Below are positions 28,327 to 37,266 of a DNA stretch of 51,756 bases, piece after piece (the stretch's first letter is position 1; each line of letters starts with the position of its first letter). This DNA is from Candidatus Nomurabacteria bacterium (GTDB taxonomy: Bacteria; Patescibacteriota; Minisyncoccia; Phycocordibacterales; UBA9973), in the NCBI GenBank assembly GCA_943359475.1, contig CALRHK010000003.1, positions 1 through 51,756 of the forward strand. Reading direction: 5' to 3'. A program made the translations under genes and the position numbers. The notes beneath the pieces were generated by a model. That model was not told the origin of the DNA, searched no databases, and saw nothing but the letters and a program-made list of their open reading frames with translations.

Positions 28327-28414
28327 GCCCGGGTGATGGAATTGGTAGACATAGGGGACTTAAAATCCCCAGGCACAAAATGCCGTGCGGGTTCGATTCC
28401 CGCCCTGGGCACCA
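28327..28414 (+). tRNA. tRNA-Leu (TAA), CCA encoded
   Basis: Acceptor GCCCGGG/CCTGGGC; anticodon arm GGGGA-CTTAAAA-TCCCC; ACCA at the 3' end. Confidence 0.93.
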
Positions 28415-28617
28415 ATTACTTTTCTAATTTACAGGGAGCAGGCAAACTACTTTGCCTGCGTCGGGAATCGAAAGACTTTTCTATACGAGCGTAGCGAGGC
28501 AGAAAAGTACCTGCTGATGTAGTCAGAGATTCCCGCCCTGGGCACCAATTACTTTTCTAATTTACAGGGAGCAGGCAAACTACTTTGCCTGCGTCGGGAA
28601 TCGAAAGACTTTTCTAT
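28395..28617 (+). repeat. Post-tRNA-Leu(TAA) element with duplicated tRNA 3' end
   Basis: 28395-28484 and 28528-28617 identical (90 nt, offset 133); core hairpin ACTTTTCT...AGAAAAGT (28475-28508) with ACGAGCGTAGCGAG inside. Confidence 0.9.
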
Positions 28618-28631
28618 GTTAGGTATAAAAA

Positions 28632-28660
28632 TAAAACACTCGTTAGAGTGTTTTATTTTT
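28632..28660. terminator. Terminator after tRNA cluster / rbfA
   Basis: AAAACACTC-gtta-GAGTGTTTTATTTTT. Confidence 0.7.
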
Positions 28661-28979
28661 GATTAAGGAGTTCCTCAACATGTTGACGATTTTTTTCGCC
28701 GTAATCAATTTGAATATCAAAAAATGGTATTACTCGAGTGCGAAGATGCTTCTTTACATACTCACGCAATTCACCTGCTTTTCTTTTTGCGAAATCAAGT
28801 GCTGCCGCTTCTTTTGTAACTGGAAGTACGGTCATAAATACTGTTGCTCGTTTCATATCGCTTGAGACACTACAGTGGGTGATAGTCATCAGTGATTGCC
28901 CGTTACCTTCACGCTCAAAGAAAGTCGCAGCGTGCCTACGTAATTCTTCGGTAAGTTTTAGTGTGCGGTCTATAGCCAT
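28653..28979 (-). CDS. rbfA: Ribosome-binding factor A
   Basis: HCSVSSDMKRATVFMTVLP...LREYVKKHLRTRVIPFFDIQID. Confidence 0.85.
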   Translation of the reverse strand: MAIDRTLKLTEELRRHAATFFEREGNGQSLMTITHCSVSSDMKRATVFMTVLPVTKEAAALDFAKRKAGELREYVKKHLRTRVIPFFDIQIDYGEKNRQHVEELLNQK

Positions 28980-28980
28980 A

Positions 28981-30486
28981 TTATTTGGTTACCATAATAA
29001 ACGATTCAATAATGTCCCCAGGTGCGAGTTCTGTTTTTGTTTCAACCATTACTCCACATTCGTTTCCTTCGGCAACTTCTTTAGATTTTATTTTTCCAAT
29101 TTGCAGTTCAATAATTTTCCCTGTACCAATCTCATTTTCGCGACGAATAATTCGCACAGTATTACCAACTGCAACGGTACCAGTGATTACCTTGCCACCA
29201 ACTACCTGTTTTTCCTTTGTTGCGCTAAAATATTTGAGAATTTTCGCTGAGCCGGTAGTTTCTGGTACTTCGTGTCGTGGTCGACGTGTTTCCGCAAGCT
29301 CTTTCATGTAGTCGATAAGTTTATAGATGACATCGAACGTTTGAATATTTACCCCAAGACTTTCATTGATATCCCGTGCACTCGAGTCAATTTTTACGTT
29401 AAATCCAACCACAACACTTTCTTTGTCAGATGATGCAAGCTTAAGATCACCTTCGGATATAGCACCGACGCCTTGCCCGATAATTTTATAGCCAATTGAA
29501 TCGTTCTCAATTTTTGCAATTTCTTTTTTAATTGCCTCGCTTGTGCCCATTACATCAGTTTTGATTATGACGGGGATACGTTTTTTTGCGTCAAAAACGA
29601 CAGGAATATTTTGAAGTACAGCACTGTTGTTTTGCAAGTGTTCAACCGCATACTGCTCAGCTTCTTTTTTTGTGGTAAATGCTACGAACGGGCTTCCGAT
29701 TTGTGGTAGTTTAGAAAAACCAGTAATACGTACGGGTGATGAAAATGTTGCTTCTTTGATTGGGTGTCCCATAAAATCTTCAAGAATACGAGTACTTGCA
29801 ATCGCATCATCTGCAACTACATACATACCACTTTTAAGGATACCGTCTTTAATAAGCAAACTTGCTGATACGCCACGCTTTACATCAAGGTGTGCTTCGA
29901 TTACTGCACCCGTTGCAGGTATCGTTGGGTTACCAGTAAACTCTTTCATTTCTGCAACAAGGAGAATTACATCAAGGAGCTCTGAAATACCAGTGCCTTC
30001 TTTCGCAGATATCGGAACGAAGGGAATATCACCACCATATCCTTCGAGATAGATACCGTTTTCAGTAAGGTCATTTTTTGTTTTTTCAACGTTTGCACCA
30101 GGTCGATCGATTTTATTAATTGCAACAATTGGTGCAATACCACTTGCGGCAATTGTCTTCCATGCCTCGAGTGTCTGTGGCTTAACAGAGTCTTCTGCTG
30201 AGACAACTAAGATGGCAATATCTGCTGCTTGCGCACCACGTTCCCGCATTGCAGAAAATGCTTCATGTCCTGGAGTATCAAGAAAGGTTATACGTTTAAT
30301 TGCACCCTTTTCGTTTGGGTGTGCAATTTCATACGCAGAAAGGTGTTGGGTAATACCACCAGCTTCTTTTGCTACAATGTTACTTTTTCGAATGAAATCG
30401 AGAAGGGTTGATTTACCATGGTCAATGTGTCCCATTACCACCACGACAGGAGAGCGTTCTATTTTATTGTTGGTGGCTGTGTTCAT
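28981..30486 (-). CDS. infB: Translation initiation factor IF-2 (short form)
   Basis: VVVMGHIDHGKSTLLDFIR, FLDTPGHEAFSAMRERGAQ, AINKIDRPGAN. Confidence 0.95.
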   Translation of the reverse strand: MNTATNNKIERSPVVVVMGHIDHGKSTLLDFIRKSNIVAKEAGGITQHLSAYEIAHPNEKGAIKRITFLDTPGHEAFSAMRERGAQAADIAILVVSAEDSVKPQTLEAWKTIAASGIAPIVAINKIDRPGANVEKTKNDLTENGIYLEGYGGDIPFVPISAKEGTGISELLDVILLVAEMKEFTGNPTIPATGAVIEAHLDVKRGVSASLLIKDGILKSGMYVVADDAIASTRILEDFMGHPIKEATFSSPVRITGFSKLPQIGSPFVAFTTKKEAEQYAVEHLQNNSAVLQNIPVVFDAKKRIPVIIKTDVMGTSEAIKKEIAKIENDSIGYKIIGQGVGAISEGDLKLASSDKESVVVGFNVKIDSSARDINESLGVNIQTFDVIYKLIDYMKELAETRRPRHEVPETTGSAKILKYFSATKEKQVVGGKVITGTVAVGNTVRIIRRENEIGTGKIIELQIGKIKSKEVAEGNECGVMVETKTELAPGDIIESFIMVTK

Positions 30487-30491
30487 AATTA

Positions 30492-30947
30492 TTATTTTAC
30501 TTTTGCTTTTGCAATGACCTCTTTTTCTTCGTCTGAAAGTTCGTGAGGCGAAGAAAGTTGTTTGACTGGCTTTGCAAAGACACTCATTCGTTCGCGAGAG
30601 TAAAGACTCGAGAGTACAACACCGTTGCCATCTTCATTGAGAAGTGCAACTGCAAAGCTTTGATTGCTACCTGCATCTTCGAATGGATTAAATCGAATCA
30701 GCTCAACTCCTCGAATGCTTGTTTTTACACGACCATCGATATCTTCAAGCATGGCAACAATATCATCCTGTCTCTTGTGGAGCTCTGTGGCCGCGTTTAC
30801 AAGGTCGCGAATTGTTACTTCGAGGCTTTGTCCGCTTTTACCCATAAGGAGTTTGCGTATGCGAAGCTCAGTTCGAATGTTCCAGCCAATAAGGATTATG
30901 ACGAGGCCTGCGAGTGCATAAATACCATAGATTAGATACGGGCTCAT
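30492..30947 (-). CDS. DUF4446-like single-TM protein
   Basis: IDGRVKTSIRGVELIRFNPFEDAGSNQSFAVALLNEDGNGVVLSSLYSRERMSVFAKPV. Confidence 0.75.
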   Translation of the reverse strand: MSPYLIYGIYALAGLVIILIGWNIRTELRIRKLLMGKSGQSLEVTIRDLVNAATELHKRQDDIVAMLEDIDGRVKTSIRGVELIRFNPFEDAGSNQSFAVALLNEDGNGVVLSSLYSRERMSVFAKPVKQLSSPHELSDEEKEVIAKAKVK

Positions 30948-31014
30948 ACAGAAGCCTATTATACTAAAAAAGCCTGATTTTGCAATTTATTTGAGAGTGT
31001 GCACAATAAGGAAT

Positions 31015-32247
31015 ATGAGCAAGAAACGTATAGGGGTTAGGCGTACTAAAAAGCGCATTTATCTCGATCATGCTGCGGCAACACCACTCGATAGTGTGAT
31101 TGCAGGCGAAATACAAAAAAGAGAAAAAAATACCTACGGGAATCCAAGTGCACTTCACAAAGAAGGGCTTTTAGCACGTGAACTTATCGAGCAAAGCAGG
31201 GCACTACTTGCTGACGGTCTCGGTATTTCACCTAAGGAAGTTATTTTTACAAGTGGCGCAACAGAAAGCAATGTTTTAGCCATTTGTGGGGTAGTAGATA
31301 CTGCATTGAAACAAAAAGTTACACGCGACAATAAACCTCATGTGATTGTTTCTGCGATTGAACACGCATCGATCCTAGAGACGTGTAGAAAACTTGTTGA
31401 AGAAAATAAAATAGAAATTACCTACGTACCAGTACTATCAAATGGTATTGTTGATCTGAAGGTACTCAAAGATTCGCTCAAGAAAGAAACCGTGCTTGTT
31501 TCAATTCAGTATGTGAATAATGAAATTGGTGTTATTCAACCGTTGAAAGAAATTGCAAAGTTGATCCGTCACCATAAGAAGAGTATGGATAGTAAAGTAT
31601 TTCCATACTTTCATACTGATGCAGTACAGGCGGTAAACTACTGTGATGTACATGTCTCACGACTTGGTGTTGATCTCATGACTATAAATAGTGGCAAAAT
31701 ATATGGTCCGAAGGGGATTGGTGCTCTGGTTATACGACGAGGTAATACAGTAGTTCCACAACAAACTGGTGGTGGGCAAGAATTTGGTATTCGTTCAGGT
31801 ACAGAAAATACGATGGGTATTTTTGGCTTTAGTAGTGCGTTTAAAAAAGCACAACAACTCCGCGAGAAAGAGTCGACACGTCTTAGGATGTTGCGTGATT
31901 GGTATGTAGGTGAGTTACGAAAACATTTTCCAAATATTCGTTTCAATGGTGATCTAAACGCACGTGTACCAAATAATATTAATATTACGTTACCCGGACA
32001 TGAAAGCGAAGAACTTGTGCTACGTCTTGATGCTCGTGGTATCGCAGTGTCAGCAAAAAGTGCATGTGATAGTACTTCGGGTGAAGTGTCACATGTAATA
32101 CGAGCGCTTTATCCAGATGCAGATATGCAAAGTAGTGAAGGAAGTTTGAGAATATCAATGGGAAGAAACACTACACGCGAAGAATTAAAAAAAAGTTTAC
32201 AAGCACTTGTTGAAGCAAGTAAGATAATGCTAGATACACACGTGTAG
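31015..32247 (+). CDS. Cysteine desulfurase, NifS/IscS type
   Basis: IYLDHAAATPLD, FTSGATESNVLAI, HTDAVQAV, GSGKIYGPKGIG-like, SAKSACDSTSGEVSHV. Confidence 0.92.
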   Translation: MSKKRIGVRRTKKRIYLDHAAATPLDSVIAGEIQKREKNTYGNPSALHKEGLLARELIEQSRALLADGLGISPKEVIFTSGATESNVLAICGVVDTALKQKVTRDNKPHVIVSAIEHASILETCRKLVEENKIEITYVPVLSNGIVDLKVLKDSLKKETVLVSIQYVNNEIGVIQPLKEIAKLIRHHKKSMDSKVFPYFHTDAVQAVNYCDVHVSRLGVDLMTINSGKIYGPKGIGALVIRRGNTVVPQQTGGGQEFGIRSGTENTMGIFGFSSAFKKAQQLREKESTRLRMLRDWYVGELRKHFPNIRFNGDLNARVPNNINITLPGHESEELVLRLDARGIAVSAKSACDSTSGEVSHVIRALYPDADMQSSEGSLRISMGRNTTREELKKSLQALVEASKIMLDTHV

Positions 32248-32380
32248 GGCTTGCCCACTGTGCTACACTAAATAGAGAGTTGTGAGAATCGATCAACTCA
32301 GCAAAGGACGTACGAGCTATGGAAAACCTTGACTAAATTACATTAAGTTGTAGAATATATCTACAATAACTTTCAAATAT

Positions 32381-35080
32381 ATGCCACCAAATATAAACAA
32401 TTTTACAACTAAAGCAAAAGAAGCAATTAAAAAGGCCCATGAGCTTGCTATTGAACGTGGTCAAAACCATGTGAGTAGCGTGCATCTTTTAACGTCACTC
32501 ATTATTCAAGAAGAATCAATGGTAATTTCAATTCTTGAACGTCTCGAAGTCGATACGGTTCTTTTGTCGGATTCGCTCATTGAAGCAATCGAAGGACCAG
32601 AAGCGCGAGCAACTGTATCGCCTTCGTATCAGATATTTTTAACGCCAGATTTTGCACAAGTACTTGAACACTCTGTACGTATTGCGAGCAGTCTTAAAGA
32701 TGAGTTTGTTTCAACCGAGCATCTTCTTGTTGCGATACTTGAGGTTCCATCAGAAGCACGTGAGGTCATCAATCGTTTTCGTGTGAGCAAAGAGGCGGTG
32801 CTTAAAATTATTCAAGAATTCCGAAATCAAAATATTGCAGAGACGTCAGCACCAAAAAAAATGCGCATGTTAACAAAGTACACGCGCAATCTCACAAAGC
32901 TTGCAAAGGAAGATAAGCTCGATCCAGTTATTGGACGTGATACTGAAATTATGCGCATTATGCAGATACTTTCGCGTCGTACCAAAAATAACCCAATCCT
33001 GATTGGCGAACCTGGTACAGGTAAGACTGCTGTTGTCGAAGGTCTCGCGCAACGTATTGCGCGTGGTGATGTGACAGAATCACTCAAGGATAAAGAGCTC
33101 GTTTCGTTGGACTTGGGCTCACTAATCGCTGGTACAAAATACCGTGGTGAATTTGAAGAGCGACTCAAGGCAATCATGAAAGAAATTGAACGTGCCGATG
33201 GTAAAATCATTCTCTTTATCGATGAAATTCATACCATCGTTGGCGCAGGTGCATCAGAAGGTGCGATGGATGCTGCAAATCTCCTCAAGCCAGCTCTTTC
33301 GCGTGGTGAATTGCGCGCGATAGGTGCTACAACACTCAAAGAATATCAAAAACATATTGAAAAAGATCCAGCCCTTGCTCGTCGATTTCAGCCAGTCTAT
33401 ATCGATGAGCCTTCGACTGAGGACGCAATTACAATTCTCCGTGGTCTTAAAGAAAAATATGAACTCTATCATGGTGTCCGAATTACTGACGATGCAATTA
33501 TTGCCGCAGTAAATTTGTCGGCACGCTATATCACAAATCGTTTCTTGCCAGATAAAGCAGTCGATCTTATCGATGAGGCCGCATCTGCACTTCGAATTGC
33601 GCTCGAAAATAAACCACCAATTCTTGACGATGCACACCGTCGCATCAAGCGTTTTGAAATTGAAAAAGAGGCACTAAAAAAAGAAATTGAAACTCACCCA
33701 GAAGATGCAAAAGAAACTCGTGTACGTATTAAGACAATTGATACAGAGATTGCAAATCTTCGTGAAAAAACACGCGAACTTGAGCTCAAATGGCAAAACG
33801 AAAAAACCACGGTAATTGAAATTCGTGCAATTAAAAAAGAACTCGAAACGCTTCGTCTTGAAGCAGAAAATGCAGAACTTCGTTCTGATCTTGGTAAGGC
33901 CGCTGAGATTCGTTATGGCAAGATCCCTTCACTTCAGAAAGAACTTGATACAAAACTTGCGCGTTTGAAAAAGTTACAAAAATCACGTCGCATATTGAAA
34001 GAGGAGATTACTGAAGAAGAGATTGCAGAAGTAGTAGCACGATGGACTGGTATCCCACTCGTTAAAATGCTTGAGGAAGAGCGAGAAAAGCTTGCTCGGA
34101 TGGAAGATGAGCTCCGACGTCGTATTGTTGGCCAAGATGACGCAATTCACAAAATTGCTGATGTTGTTCGTCGTTCTCGTGCAGGTATTGCAGACCCAAA
34201 CCGACCAATGGGATCATTCATGTTTCTTGGTCCAACGGGTGTTGGTAAAACTGAGCTTACAAAAGCACTTGCACAATTTATGTTTAATGATGACAGAGCA
34301 CTCATACGTGTTGATATGTCTGAATACATGGAACGTCATAGTGTTTCAAAGCTCGTGGGTTCGCCACCAGGTTACGTTGGCTATGACGAAGCAGGGCAAT
34401 TGACTGAGGCAGTTCGTCACCGACCGTACTCGGTCGTGCTCTTTGATGAAATTGAAAAGGCACATCCGGAAGTCTTTAATTTACTCCTACAGGTACTTGA
34501 TGAAGGTCGCCTCACTGACAACAAAGGACGTGCTGTTAATTTCAAGAACACGATTATTATCATGACTTCAAACATTGGTTCTCATCTTATTGATAAAATG
34601 GAATCAATCGGATTCTCGAATCGTGATGCAGCACAGGACTATATGGCGACAAAAGATAAGGTGATGAACTCGCTCAAAGATCATTTCCGACCTGAATTCC
34701 TCAATCGTATTGATGAGATAATTCTTTTTGATGTACTCTCACCAGAGGCAATTAAGGAGATTGTGAAGCTTCGTACAGAAATTGTACGCGAGCGCTTACT
34801 GACAAAAGATATTTATCTCGAAATATCAGAGGAAGCATATGCACTACTTGCAAAAGAGGGCTATGATCCACACTACGGCGCACGTCCCCTTAATCGTATT
34901 ATTCAATCAAAGATTCTCAATCCAGTTGCGTCACACATAATTGGTAGTAGTGTGAGTGCGGGAGATACAGTCTATGTTGATGTGAAAAATAATGAACTCT
35001 CAATTGAAACAAAGAAGGCTCGAAAGACAAAAGTACGCAGCACGATGCGCACCTCAAAGAATTCAAAATCAGTGGCATAA
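32381..35080 (+). CDS. Clp-family AAA+ ATPase (ClpB/ClpC type)
   Basis: Two Walker A motifs ([16 protein letters not shown]), Clp_N, long coiled-coil M-domain with [12 protein letters not shown]. Confidence 0.93.
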   Translation: MPPNINNFTTKAKEAIKKAHELAIERGQNHVSSVHLLTSLIIQEESMVISILERLEVDTVLLSDSLIEAIEGPEARATVSPSYQIFLTPDFAQVLEHSVRIASSLKDEFVSTEHLLVAILEVPSEAREVINRFRVSKEAVLKIIQEFRNQNIAETSAPKKMRMLTKYTRNLTKLAKEDKLDPVIGRDTEIMRIMQILSRRTKNNPILIGEPGTGKTAVVEGLAQRIARGDVTESLKDKELVSLDLGSLIAGTKYRGEFEERLKAIMKEIERADGKIILFIDEIHTIVGAGASEGAMDAANLLKPALSRGELRAIGATTLKEYQKHIEKDPALARRFQPVYIDEPSTEDAITILRGLKEKYELYHGVRITDDAIIAAVNLSARYITNRFLPDKAVDLIDEAASALRIALENKPPILDDAHRRIKRFEIEKEALKKEIETHPEDAKETRVRIKTIDTEIANLREKTRELELKWQNEKTTVIEIRAIKKELETLRLEAENAELRSDLGKAAEIRYGKIPSLQKELDTKLARLKKLQKSRRILKEEITEEEIAEVVARWTGIPLVKMLEEEREKLARMEDELRRRIVGQDDAIHKIADVVRRSRAGIADPNRPMGSFMFLGPTGVGKTELTKALAQFMFNDDRALIRVDMSEYMERHSVSKLVGSPPGYVGYDEAGQLTEAVRHRPYSVVLFDEIEKAHPEVFNLLLQVLDEGRLTDNKGRAVNFKNTIIIMTSNIGSHLIDKMESIGFSNRDAAQDYMATKDKVMNSLKDHFRPEFLNRIDEIILFDVLSPEAIKEIVKLRTEIVRERLLTKDIYLEISEEAYALLAKEGYDPHYGARPLNRIIQSKILNPVASHIIGSSVSAGDTVYVDVKNNELSIETKKARKTKVRSTMRTSKNSKSVA

Positions 35081-35108
35081 CAAAAAAGCACCTCAAGGTG
35101 CTTTTTTG
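35081..35108 (+). terminator. Rho-independent terminator
   Basis: AAAAAAGCACCT-ca-AGGTGCTTTTTT. Confidence 0.75.
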
Positions 35109-35195
35109 TTATAGCAGGCAAAGTGGTTTACCTACACCATTTTCAATAAATATAAAATTTGCGTACTCAAATAAATAATGAAGAAAAAATAGTAG

Positions 35196-35266
35196 CGGGC
35201 GATGAGGGAATCGAACCCCCACCAAAGGTTTTGGAGACCTTCGTTCTACCATTAAACTAATCGCCC
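35196..35266 (-). tRNA. tRNA-Trp (CCA)
   Basis: GGGCGAT/ATCGCCC acceptor; anticodon arm AAGGT-CTCCAAA-ACCTT. Confidence 0.93.
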
Positions 35267-35465
35267 TTCTCCGCTCGTGCTCGCACAAGGCGAGGGAAGC
35301 GGAAACGCAAGGTGATGCACTAATAAAGGTGCGCCTTACTTGATTATAGCAAGATGCTATAACCCGATAAAAACGGAAAGAACAAAACAAAAAAGAAAAG
35401 TAAACTTTTCTTTTTTGTGCATTCAGTATAGCAAAAGAGGCCAACGCTGTGAAATTGAGACAATT

Positions 35466-35630
35466 TTAGCCAGTCATTTTTGCTTCCTTGTGCTTTGTTG
35501 TCTTTTTACACTTCTTGCAAAACTTATTAAGTTCAAGTTTTCGTTGAACAAGTTTCTTGTTTTTGCTGGTGTAATAATTTGCCTCTTTGCAGACGGCGCA
35601 TCTAAGCCTTAAAAGTCGGTCTTGTGACAT
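35466..35630 (-). CDS. rpmG: 50S ribosomal protein L33 (54 aa, not in the ORF track)
   Basis: MSQDRLLRLRCAVCKEANYYTSKNKKLVQRKLELNKFCKKCKKTTKHKEAKMTG*; CxxC...CxxC zinc ribbon. Confidence 0.92.
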   Translation of the reverse strand: MSQDRLLRLRCAVCKEANYYTSKNKKLVQRKLELNKFCKKCKKTTKHKEAKMTG

Positions 35631-35733
35631 AGTGATTTGAGATTACTATATATTGTCGAAAAAGGCAAGATTTTGACCCAAGAAGGGGTTTCTATTGAAA
35701 AGCTTAATAAAATATGTATACTTATGGTTACTT

Positions 35734-35817
35734 GCGTCGGTGGCGGAGTGGTCAATCGCACTTGACTGTAAATCAAGCGACCTTAGGTCTACGAAGGTTC
35801 GAATCCTTCCCGACGCA
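35734..35817 (+). tRNA. tRNA-Tyr (GTA)
   Basis: GCGTCGG/CCGACGC acceptor; anticodon arm CTTGA-CTGTAAA-TCAAG; long variable arm; terminator ATACGAGC-atca-GCTCGTATTTTTTT after. Confidence 0.93.
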
Positions 35818-35963
35818 CAGGTAAAAGATACGAGCATCAGCTCGTATTTTTTTATGTTGAGAGTAAGCAACTACCGTGCTCCTACCAGAAGTGAAATTTC
35901 TTCCAACACATTTACTAGTACAATAATTACAAACAGAAAGTGTGAATGTGCTAGTATTATTCT

Positions 35964-36254
35964 ATGGATCAATTAAAGGGAAATATTATTCGGAGGACAC
36001 TCTACGCAATTTCATTTATTTTTGTATGCCTTGAGGTTTATTTTTTTCTTCCTTTTTTAAACTGGGCCGAGGGCCCCAAAGATGAAATGTATTATCAACT
36101 TGCGTATGTGAGTATTTTTTCACTTCTATTTCTGATTTTTTCAATAATAAAAACGAAACCTCTTGCGGGAGTTAGGATCCTACTTTATTTATTTTTACTC
36201 CCCACAATTATTGCGGTGGTTATTTCTTGGAAATTCGTAATTATTGCTTGGTAG
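35964..36254 (+). CDS. Three-TM hypothetical membrane protein
   Basis: 96-aa hydrophobic ORF with TAGTAT 6 nt before ATG. Confidence 0.5.
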   Translation: MDQLKGNIIRRTLYAISFIFVCLEVYFFLPFLNWAEGPKDEMYYQLAYVSIFSLLFLIFSIIKTKPLAGVRILLYLFLLPTIIAVVISWKFVIIAW

Positions 36255-37103
36255 TTATGCAACTCGTATCCAAATAATCTCTTTGTCACGTTTAAACCAC
36301 GTTTTCTGTCTTTTTGCATATTTCCAAATTTCATTCTCGAGTTGTTGTAGCATTTGATTATGAGTAATTTTTCCTTGCAGGTGTCGTGCCATATAGCGAT
36401 ACTCGAGCCCAAGTTCTTCCATACGTCGCCAGGAAAGCCCGTCTCTATGTAGGCGGGTAGCTTCACGAAGCATCCCCTGTGTAAGACGATCAAGGAGTCT
36501 TGTATGGATCCGTTCTTTGAGAACTTCATCTGGCAACATGATGCCAATTTTGATAACAGGGTATTTATTTGTAGTTATTACCCTTGGCACATGTCCGAGC
36601 GCTTTCGCAATTTCGATTGCTCGAATGAGACGTACTGGATTTTTTGTATCAATTGTTTGTGCACGCAAAGGGTCAATCTTTTTGAGCATTGCAAAGAGTC
36701 TTTCGGTAGAAAGCTTGGCAAGTTTTTTTCGTAGGGTGGCGTTAGGCGGGACTTCTGGGAGTTTTGTGTCGTGAATAACTGCGTCAATATAAAAACCTGT
36801 GCCACCTACCAAAATAGGAATTTTATTTTTTTTATGAATTTTCTCAATCGCTTTTTTGGTGAGTTCTTGGTAGTTTGCAACAGAAAATTGTTGCGATGGA
36901 TTTGCCACATCGAGCAGATGGTGGGGGATACCACCCATTTCTTTTTTTGTCACTTTACCAGTTCCTAGATTGAGACCTTTATATACTTGCCGTGAATCTG
37001 CAGAAATAATCTCGGCGTTTATTTCTTGTGCAAGTGCCACCGCATACGCACTTTTGCCCGTGGCAGTCTGGCCAAGGATAACAATAAGAGGAAGTGTATT
37101 CAT
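36255..37103 (-). CDS. miaA: tRNA dimethylallyltransferase
   Basis: VILGQTATGKSAYAVALAQEINAEIISADSRQVYKGLNLGTGK, LVGGTGFYIDAV. Confidence 0.95.
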   Translation of the reverse strand: MNTLPLIVILGQTATGKSAYAVALAQEINAEIISADSRQVYKGLNLGTGKVTKKEMGGIPHHLLDVANPSQQFSVANYQELTKKAIEKIHKKNKIPILVGGTGFYIDAVIHDTKLPEVPPNATLRKKLAKLSTERLFAMLKKIDPLRAQTIDTKNPVRLIRAIEIAKALGHVPRVITTNKYPVIKIGIMLPDEVLKERIHTRLLDRLTQGMLREATRLHRDGLSWRRMEELGLEYRYMARHLQGKITHNQMLQQLENEIWKYAKRQKTWFKRDKEIIWIRVA

Positions 37104-37107
37104 ATTG

Positions 37108-37190
37108 TGCCGGAGGAGGGACTCGAACCCTCACAGTGTTGCCACTACTCGATTTTGAGTCGAGCGCGTCTGCCATTCCGCCACTCCGGC
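37108..37190 (-). tRNA. tRNA-Leu (CAA)
   Basis: GCCGGAG/CTCCGGC acceptor; anticodon arm CTCGA-CTCAAAA-TCGAG; long variable arm. Confidence 0.93.
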
Positions 37191-37266
37191 ATAGAGTAAG
37201 CTCAGTATACAAAAATAGGGCGTAAAATCAATTTTGTGCCAGAAAAAAATATGCTAAAATTGCCAC

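Noticed and set aside
27748-28494. ORFs 27748..28032, 27801..28010, 27849..28121, 28179..28415, 28288..28494
   Set aside because: They run through tRNA genes and their structured tails on either strand; the products have no recognisable protein signature.
27882-28617. Direct repeats as a possible CRISPR array
   Set aside because: Repeat lengths (59, 20, 90 nt) differ, each occurs only twice, and each is derived from its own tRNA; no cas genes nearby.
32827-34329. Antisense ORFs inside the Clp ATPase gene (e.g. 32827..33210, 33254..33637)
   Set aside because: Shadow frames of a strongly conserved gene, low-complexity products, no initiation signals.
35109-35444. 111-aa minus ORF across tRNA-Trp
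   Set aside because: Contains tRNA-derived residues and covers promoter/terminator sequence.
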